From assembly GCF_050433395.1 (NCBI RefSeq), contig NZ_JBNPXH010000001.1, positions 744,001 through 808,000 of the forward strand: DNA of 64,000 nt. Direction: 5' to 3'. The notes beneath the pieces are model-generated. The model saw nothing but the letters and a program-made list of their open reading frames with translations. It ran no database searches and had not been told where the DNA came from. Positions 58,317 through 64,000 of the stretch are shown piece after piece. Positions within the stretch are counted from its first letter, which is position 1; each line of letters opens with the position of its first letter. The position numbers and the translations under genes were made by a program. This stretch comes from Mobilitalea torta. Its GTDB lineage: Bacteria > Bacillota > Clostridia > Lachnospirales > Lachnospiraceae.

Positions 58317-59927
58317 TTACTGGTTTTTTATGCTTAAGGCGGCCCGGAGAAGTCCAAGGAACAAGGGATGAGGTTTGTCCGGACGGCTTTTGAATTCCGG
58401 GTGAAACTGCACGCCGATGTAGAAGGGATGGGCCTCCTTCGGCAGCTCCACGGCTTCCACCAGCCGTCCGTCCGGTGAGGTGCCGCTGAGAGACAGGCCG
58501 TTTTTCGTTAGAATATCCCGGTACTCGTTGTTCACCTCAAAACGGTGGCGGTGGCGTTCGCTGATCTCATCGGAGGCATACAGATTGTGCAGCAGGGTGC
58601 CTGACACCGTTTTGCAAGGATAGGCGCCGAGGCGCATGGTTCCGCCTTTTTTCGTCACTCCGGCCTGCTCCGGCATGATATCAATCACGCGGTGAAAAGC
58701 CGTCTCCTTGAATTCGCCGGAGTGGGCGTCGGTTAAGGCACAGATATGGCGGGCAAATTCAATGACGGCTATCTGAAGGCCGAGACAGATACCTAAGAAG
58801 GGTATTTTGTGTTCTCTTGCATATTGGCAGGCTGTGATCTTTCCTTCGATACCCCGGTCGCCGAAGCCGCCCGGTACGATGATGCCCTGGCTTCCCCCCA
58901 GCAGATCCCCTGCATTGGAGGGGGTCACCTCCTCGCTGTCAACCCAGCGGAGGTTCACCTTGCTTCCGGTTTCGTATCCGGCATGGTTCAGGCTCTCTAT
59001 GATGGAGAGGTATGCATCATGGAGCCGTACATATTTACCTACAATGGCGATGGTTACATCTTTCTTCCTTGCCGCGGCCTTTGCGGTCATGGTTCTCCAT
59101 TCCCGCAGATCCGGTTCGGGAGTATCCAGGGAAAGCTCCCGGCAGACCACCCGGTCCAACCCGTTCTCATGCAGCATAAGAGGTGCCTCGTACAGGCAGG
59201 GCACGGTCAGGTTCTCAATGACGCAATCGGGCTTCACATTGCAAAAGAGGGAGATCTTCGCTTTAATCCCCTCATCCAGGGGCACATCGGCTCTGGCGAT
59301 AATAATATTAGGGGAGATGCCCATGGAACGCAGCTCTTTCACCGAGTGCTGGGTGGGCTTGGACTTGTGTTCGTCGGAGCCCTTCAGGTACGGAACCAGG
59401 GTTACGTGGATAAACAGGCAATTTTCATGCCCTACCTCAAGGGAAATCTGACGGATCGCTTCCAAAAACGGTTGGCTTTCAATATCGCCGGTGGTGCCGC
59501 CGATTTCCGTAATCAATATGTCGGCTCCGCTATTTTTAGCGCCTTTGTAAATGAAATCCTTGATTTCTCCCGTAATATGAGGAATCACCTGTACCGTCTC
59601 GCCCAGATAACCGCCGGTTCGTTCCCGGTTTAATACATTCCAATACACCTTGCCAGAGGTGAGATTGGAAAGCTTAGTCAGATTTTCATCGATAAACCGC
59701 TCATAATGCCCGAGATCGAGATCCGTCTCCGCACCGTCGTCGGTGACAAACACCTCGCCGTGCTGAAAGGGACTCATGGTGCCGGGATCAACATTCATAT
59801 AAGGGTCCAGCTTCTGGGCCACCACCTTGAGCCCTCTCTGCTTTAAGAGCCGCCCCAGGGATGCGGCGGTGATGCCCTTTCCAAGGCCGGATACCACTCC
59901 GCCTGTTACAAAGATAAATTTTGTCAT
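58317..59927 (-). CDS. pyrG: CTP synthase
   Basis: Converts UTP, glutamine and ATP to CTP. N-terminal amidoligase domain begins KFIFVTGGVVSGLGKGITAASLG (P-loop) with KLDPYMNVDPGTMSPFQHGEV and MVTDDGAETDLDLGHYERF; the C-terminal class I glutaminase has the nucleophile elbow PFLGICLGLQ and the His-Glu pair in FHPEF. 536 aa. Start at MTKFIF because GAGGTGA is 5 bases upstream; earlier in-frame ATGs have no ribosome site. It lies 117 bases downstream of the carB-dapF fusion in the same direction, a pyrimidine operon layout. Confidence 0.96.
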   Translation of the reverse strand: MTKFIFVTGGVVSGLGKGITAASLGRLLKQRGLKVVAQKLDPYMNVDPGTMSPFQHGEVFVTDDGAETDLDLGHYERFIDENLTKLSNLTSGKVYWNVLNRERTGGYLGETVQVIPHITGEIKDFIYKGAKNSGADILITEIGGTTGDIESQPFLEAIRQISLEVGHENCLFIHVTLVPYLKGSDEHKSKPTQHSVKELRSMGISPNIIIARADVPLDEGIKAKISLFCNVKPDCVIENLTVPCLYEAPLMLHENGLDRVVCRELSLDTPEPDLREWRTMTAKAAARKKDVTIAIVGKYVRLHDAYLSIIESLNHAGYETGSKVNLRWVDSEEVTPSNAGDLLGGSQGIIVPGGFGDRGIEGKITACQYAREHKIPFLGICLGLQIAVIEFARHICALTDAHSGEFKETAFHRVIDIMPEQAGVTKKGGTMRLGAYPCKTVSGTLLHNLYASDEISERHRHRFEVNNEYRDILTKNGLSLSGTSPDGRLVEAVELPKEAHPFYIGVQFHPEFKSRPDKPHPLFLGLLRAALSIKNQ

Positions 59928-60044
59928 ATCGTTCACCTCACTCATAATTAGATCCATGCCTTTTGACATATAAATCACTATGATTATACCGGCATGGACC
60001 GGCCTTCTCTTGCTTGATCTATTTTATTGATGTATTTTGCATTT

Positions 60045-63000
60045 TTAGCCTTCTACTATTCCGTCAAATACTTTCTTACAGTCTCCCGTCATGAATACCG
60101 CATCCTCGGTATAGCGGACGGTAAGCTCACCGCCCGGCAGCACAACCCGGATGTCGCTATCCTTGTCACAGTATCCGTTCAGCACCGCGGCCACTGCCGC
60201 AGCACAGGCGCCTGTGCCGCAGGACATGGTTTCGCCGCTGCCCCGCTCCCAGACTCTCATCTTCAAATAGTTTCTTCCCATCAGCTCTACGAATTCGGCG
60301 TTTACCCGGTCGGGGAACAGCTTGTCATTCTCAAGGAGCGGGCCGGTCTCGGCCAGCCTGAGCCGTGCCACATCCTCGCAGAATACCACGCAATGGGGAT
60401 TGCCCATGGACACACAGGTGATCTCCATGGTTTTTCCGCCGATGGTTACCGGCCTTGCCACAACGCAGTCCCCCGGCAGCCTGACAGGAATCTGGCTGGG
60501 GTGCAGCTCCGCCCTGCCCATATCTACCCGGACCGTGGAGACGAAGGAGTTCCTGGTGTATAAATTCAGCCGCCGGATGCCGGAGAGGGTCTCGATGGTC
60601 ATATCCAGCTTACGTACAATATTGTTGTCGTAAAGATATTTTGCTATACAGCGTATGGCATTTCCGCACATCTTTCCTTCGCTGCCGTCCAGATTGAACA
60701 TCCGCATTCTGGCATCCGCCGTATCCGAAGGAAGAATCAGCACAACACCGTCGCCGCCTATGCCGTAATGCCGGTCGGCAAGGAGGACGGACAGGGATTC
60801 CGGCGAGTTGATCTTAAGATCAAAGCAGTTGATGTAGATGTAGTCATTGCCGCAGCCCTGCATTTTAGTGAAAGGAAGCTCCATGCGGCGGGTTCTTAAG
60901 TGATTGATATCAACCAGCTCGGTGTTGATTTCGCTGTATCCGGAAAGCAGGCTGTCCGCCAGGGCGTTTGCCGTATCCACCGAGGTCAGGCAGGGGATGC
61001 CCAGGGCACAGGCCCTTCTTCGTATCTTCACACCGTCGGAAGCGGGATGCCTGCCTTTGGCGGAGGTGGAGATGATGTAGCTGATCCTGCCGCTGGCTAA
61101 CAGGTCCGCGGTGTTGTTGGCGATACCTTCATGGATTTTTCCTACGGTCTCCACCTCAAAGCCTTTGCTCTTTAACAGCTTTGCCGTGCCGCTGGTGGCA
61201 TAAAGCTGAAAGCCGCATTTGCAGAGCTTCTCTGCGATGGGGAGAATCTCCGGCTTGTCGCTGTCCCGCACGGTAATCAGCACGCCGCCGTGCTTTAACA
61301 GCCGGTAACCGGCGGCGACCAGTCCCTTATACAGCGCCTCCTCCAGGTTTTTGCCGATGCCCAGCACCTCGCCGGTGGATTTCATCTCAGGCCCCAGATG
61401 CGTGTCCACATCCGTGAGCTTTTCAAAGGAGAATACCGGCACCTTGACCGCCACATAGGGAGGAATGGGGGCAATCCCGGAGCCGAAGCCCAGGTCTGTG
61501 AGCCGCTTGCCCACGCTGACACTGGCAGCCAGCTCGCACATGGGAACACCCGTGACCTTGCTGATGTAGGGGACCGTCCGGGAGGCCCGGGGATTGACCT
61601 CGATGACATAGACCTCGTTTTGGTAAAGCACATACTGGATGTTGACCAGTCCCCTGACCTTCAGCGCCATACACAGCTTTCTGGTAACCTCGAAGATACG
61701 CTCCGCCAGCTCGTCCTCGATACCGGCGGCGGGATAGACGGCGATGCTGTCCCCGGAATGGATTCCGGTGCGCTCGATGTGCTCCATAATGCCGGGAATC
61801 AGCACATCGGCGCCGTCGCAGATGGCGTCCGCCTCAATCTCCCGGCCGGAGAGGTATTTGTCAATCAGCACGGGGCTTTCCTGCTTCTGGCGCAGGATGA
61901 TCTCCATATACTCCCGGATATCCGCGGGCTCAAAGGCGATAATCATATTCTGTCCGCCCAGGACATAGGAGGGGCGCATCAGGACGGGATAGCCCAGCTG
62001 ATCCGCCGCTTCCAGAGCCTCGGCCTCATTGGTGACGCAGCAGCCCTGGGGCCGCTGTATGCCCAGCTGTGCAAGAAGCAGGTCAAACCGTTCCCGGTCC
62101 TCACAGATATCGATGCTGTCCGCCGAGGTGCCGATAATGGCAATCCCGCGTTCCTGCAGCTTTTTGGTGAGCTTGATGGCGGTGCCGCCCCCGAAGGCGG
62201 CTACGACGCCCAGGGGCTTTTCCATTTCAACGATGCTCGTCACATCGTCGAGGCAGAGGGGCTCGAAATACAGCCGGTCTCCGGTGTCAAAGTCGGTGGA
62301 CACCGTTTCAGGATTATTATTGACGACAATTACCTCGTATCCCAGCTTTTTCAAGGTACGGACACAGTGGACACAGGCGTAGTCAAACTCGATGCCCTGC
62401 CCGATGCGGATCGGCCCGCTGCCTAAAACGATGATCCGGGGCTTTTCCGATTTTTTAATAAAGGCAAGGGCTTCGTTCTCACCAGTATTCTGAATGGAGT
62501 AGAAATAAGGGGTCTTTGCGGCGAATTCCCCGCCGCAGGTATCCACCATTTTATAAATAAGCGGCATTGACGGCTTCGGGGCTGTGGTCAGGTTCTTAAG
62601 GCAGTGGAGAAACCAGCGGTCCACCATGGTCATGGCATGAAGCTCCTCAATGCCCATCCCCCGTTTGATGGCCTCGTACAGCACAAACAGGCGCTCGTCG
62701 GTAACGGTGCGCAGCAGCTCCCGGATTTCCTGATCCGTTTTGGAAGCGATGCGGGGATGATGAAGAGAGGTCAGCCCGATTTCCGCACCGCGGACGGCTT
62801 TCAGGAGCGCTTCCTCAAAGGTATCCGCAATGGCCATGACCTCGCCGGTGGCTTTCATCTGGGTGCCCAATTCCTTTTGGGCATAGACGAATTTGTCAAA
62901 GGGCCATTTGGGAAGCTTTACCGCCACATAATCCAGGGTCGGCTCAAAGGCGGCGAAGGTGCTGCCGGTAACGGCGTTGATGATTTCATCCAGGGTGTAG

Positions 63001-63983
63001 CCGATGGCAATTTTCGCGGCCACCTTTGCAATGGGATAGCCGGTGGCTTTGCTGGCCAGGGCGGAGGAACGGGAGACACGGGGGTTGACCTCGATAACCG
63101 CATATTCGAAGCTGTGGGGATTCAGTGCAAACTGGCAGTTGCAGCCTCCCTCAACGCCGAGGGCCTGAATGATATCCAGCGCGGCGGTGCGCAGCATCTG
63201 GTATTCCTTATCCGCCAGGGTGACGGCGGGAGCGATCACAATGCTGTCGCCAGTATGGATGCCGACGGGATCGAAGTTCTCCATGGAACAGACGGTAATT
63301 GCGTTGCCGGCGCTGTCCCTCATGACTTCAAATTCGATCTCCTTCCACCCCGCGATGGATTTCTCCACCAGAATCTGATGGATGGGGGACAGGGACAGGC
63401 CGCCTCCGGCGATCTCCAGAAGCTGGGAAGGGGTGTCTGCGATTCCGCCGCCGCTGCCGCCCAGGGTGAAGGCGGGTCTTATAATAACAGGATAGCCGAT
63501 TTCCTCTGCGAAGGCAAGGGCGGTGTCCGCATCGGTGGCGATGACGGAAGCCACCACCGGCTGGCCGATCTGCTCCATGGTTTCTTTGAAGAGCTGCCGG
63601 TCCTCCGCCTTGTCGATGGTCTGGGGTGAGCTTCCCAGGAGCCGCACGTTCATCCGGTCGAGAAAGCCCTCCTTTGCCAGCTGCATACAAAGGGTAAGAC
63701 CGGTCTGCCCGCCCAGTCCCGACAGGATGCTGTCGGGGCGTTCCTTCTCAATAATCCGCTTAATGGTGGTCAGAGTCAGCGGTTCAATATAGATTTTATC
63801 GGCGCTGCTTTTATCGGTCATGATGGTGGCGGGATTGGAGTTCACCAGCACGATTTCAATGCCGTCCTCCCGCAGCACGCGGCAGGCCTGGGTGCCGGCG
63901 TAGTCAAATTCCGCGGCCTGACCGATTATAATCGGCCCCGAGCCGATGAGCAGAACCTTTTTAATGCATTTATTCAGCGGCAT
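60045..63983 (-). CDS. carB-dapF: carbamoyl-phosphate synthase large subunit fused to diaminopimelate epimerase
   Basis: Residues 1-~1033 are a complete CarB: two ATP-grasp halves (KVLLIGSGPIIIGQAAEFDYAGTQACR; RIIVLGSGPIRIGQGIEFDY), and a C-terminal MGS allosteric domain (FQLYATSGTAKLLKSKGFEV; RRRACALGIPCLTSVDTANA). Residues ~1034-1312 are a complete DapF: FTKMQGCGNDYIYINCFD, first catalytic Cys in GKMCGNAIRC, second in MSCGTGACAAAVAA. No stop separates them and the internal Met at 1034 has no ribosome site, so a two-headed protein is expected: carbamoyl phosphate for pyrimidines/arginine and meso-DAP for lysine and peptidoglycan. A sequencing error in a short carB stop is the alternative. 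Start: GGAGG 9 bases upstream. carA would lie just beyond the window edge. Confidence 0.92.
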   Translation of the reverse strand: MPLNKCIKKVLLIGSGPIIIGQAAEFDYAGTQACRVLREDGIEIVLVNSNPATIMTDKSSADKIYIEPLTLTTIKRIIEKERPDSILSGLGGQTGLTLCMQLAKEGFLDRMNVRLLGSSPQTIDKAEDRQLFKETMEQIGQPVVASVIATDADTALAFAEEIGYPVIIRPAFTLGGSGGGIADTPSQLLEIAGGGLSLSPIHQILVEKSIAGWKEIEFEVMRDSAGNAITVCSMENFDPVGIHTGDSIVIAPAVTLADKEYQMLRTAALDIIQALGVEGGCNCQFALNPHSFEYAVIEVNPRVSRSSALASKATGYPIAKVAAKIAIGYTLDEIINAVTGSTFAAFEPTLDYVAVKLPKWPFDKFVYAQKELGTQMKATGEVMAIADTFEEALLKAVRGAEIGLTSLHHPRIASKTDQEIRELLRTVTDERLFVLYEAIKRGMGIEELHAMTMVDRWFLHCLKNLTTAPKPSMPLIYKMVDTCGGEFAAKTPYFYSIQNTGENEALAFIKKSEKPRIIVLGSGPIRIGQGIEFDYACVHCVRTLKKLGYEVIVVNNNPETVSTDFDTGDRLYFEPLCLDDVTSIVEMEKPLGVVAAFGGGTAIKLTKKLQERGIAIIGTSADSIDICEDRERFDLLLAQLGIQRPQGCCVTNEAEALEAADQLGYPVLMRPSYVLGGQNMIIAFEPADIREYMEIILRQKQESPVLIDKYLSGREIEADAICDGADVLIPGIMEHIERTGIHSGDSIAVYPAAGIEDELAERIFEVTRKLCMALKVRGLVNIQYVLYQNEVYVIEVNPRASRTVPYISKVTGVPMCELAASVSVGKRLTDLGFGSGIAPIPPYVAVKVPVFSFEKLTDVDTHLGPEMKSTGEVLGIGKNLEEALYKGLVAAGYRLLKHGGVLITVRDSDKPEILPIAEKLCKCGFQLYATSGTAKLLKSKGFEVETVGKIHEGIANNTADLLASGRISYIISTSAKGRHPASDGVKIRRRACALGIPCLTSVDTANALADSLLSGYSEINTELVDINHLRTRRMELPFTKMQGCGNDYIYINCFDLKINSPESLSVLLADRHYGIGGDGVVLILPSDTADARMRMFNLDGSEGKMCGNAIRCIAKYLYDNNIVRKLDMTIETLSGIRRLNLYTRNSFVSTVRVDMGRAELHPSQIPVRLPGDCVVARPVTIGGKTMEITCVSMGNPHCVVFCEDVARLRLAETGPLLENDKLFPDRVNAEFVELMGRNYLKMRVWERGSGETMSCGTGACAAAVAAVLNGYCDKDSDIRVVLPGGELTVRYTEDAVFMTGDCKKVFDGIVEG

Positions 63984-64000
63984 ATCTTCCGGCCTCCATC

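Noticed and set aside
62604..63629. 341-codon plus-strand frame opposite carB
   Set aside because: Long antisense frame caused by the codon bias of carB; composition is Gly/Asp/His-rich and matches no protein pattern.

Overview
The window reads as a stretch of chromosome from a Gram-positive anaerobic Clostridia member, most likely a Lachnospiraceae gut or plant-fibre degrader. Reasons: strong AGGAGG ribosome sites almost everywhere, consensus sigma-A promoters, a PPi-type phosphofructokinase, paired glgC/glgD, [FeFe]-hydrogenase maturases, many cytoplasmic glycoside hydrolases next to ATPase-less ABC sugar importers, and lipobox (LAAC) solute-binding proteins. I saw no rRNA, tRNA, CRISPR array, transposase or phage gene.

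Layout. 0-4.4 kb: 3' part of ileS, a small membrane protein, a 26-residue basic peptide gene with its own promoter and terminator, and PPi-phosphofructokinase on the minus strand. 4.5-7.4 kb: an OmpR-type two-component system with a two-PepSY-domain exported protein that carries a matching operator. 7.5-8.9 kb (minus): ECF sigma factor plus membrane anti-sigma factor. 9.2-12.3 kb: a GNAT-fold protein, metF and an aldo/keto reductase. 12.4-33.8 kb: a large carbohydrate-use region with a LacI regulator, a GH95 hydrolase, two ABC importers lacking an ATPase gene, a membrane-tethered binding protein divergent from a histidine kinase/response regulator pair, and GH5, GH2, sialidase-fold (GH93-like) and GH51 enzymes. 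None of the hydrolases has a signal peptide, so imported oligosaccharides would be cut in the cytoplasm. 33.9-39.8 kb: mixed small genes (membrane protein, 52-residue Cys-rich ferredoxin-like protein, AraC/GyrI regulator, two acetyltransferases, a TfoX C-terminal-domain protein, a PPP-type phosphatase, a lipid-anchored-size unknown protein). 39.8-42.3 kb: an Amt ammonium channel fused to a P-II protein, behind a consensus promoter and a long leader ending in an intrinsic terminator, then a 53-bp tandem repeat. 42.3-46.1 kb: hydE-hydG-hydF. 46.2-47.9 kb (minus): a WG-repeat protein. 48.1-55.8 kb: glycogen operon glgB-glgC-glgD-glgA plus a second, divergent glgA-like gene. 56-58.1 kb: a degenerate GGDEF protein and a GH8 exo-oligoxylanase. 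58.3-64 kb (minus): a 1312-residue CarB-DapF fusion followed by pyrG.

How it fits together: the hydrolases and importers feed hexoses and pentoses to PPi-dependent glycolysis, surplus goes to glycogen, reducing power can leave as hydrogen through an [FeFe] hydrogenase encoded elsewhere, and Amt-PII with CarB links nitrogen status to pyrimidine and lysine/cell-wall precursors. The items I consider most worth a second look are the CarB-DapF fusion, the second GlgA that has lost conserved substrate-site residues, the tethered binding protein/kinase module, the Amt-PII leader, the missed small genes (26 and 52 residues), the degenerate GGDEF protein that keeps an I-site, and three families of short intergenic tandem repeats.
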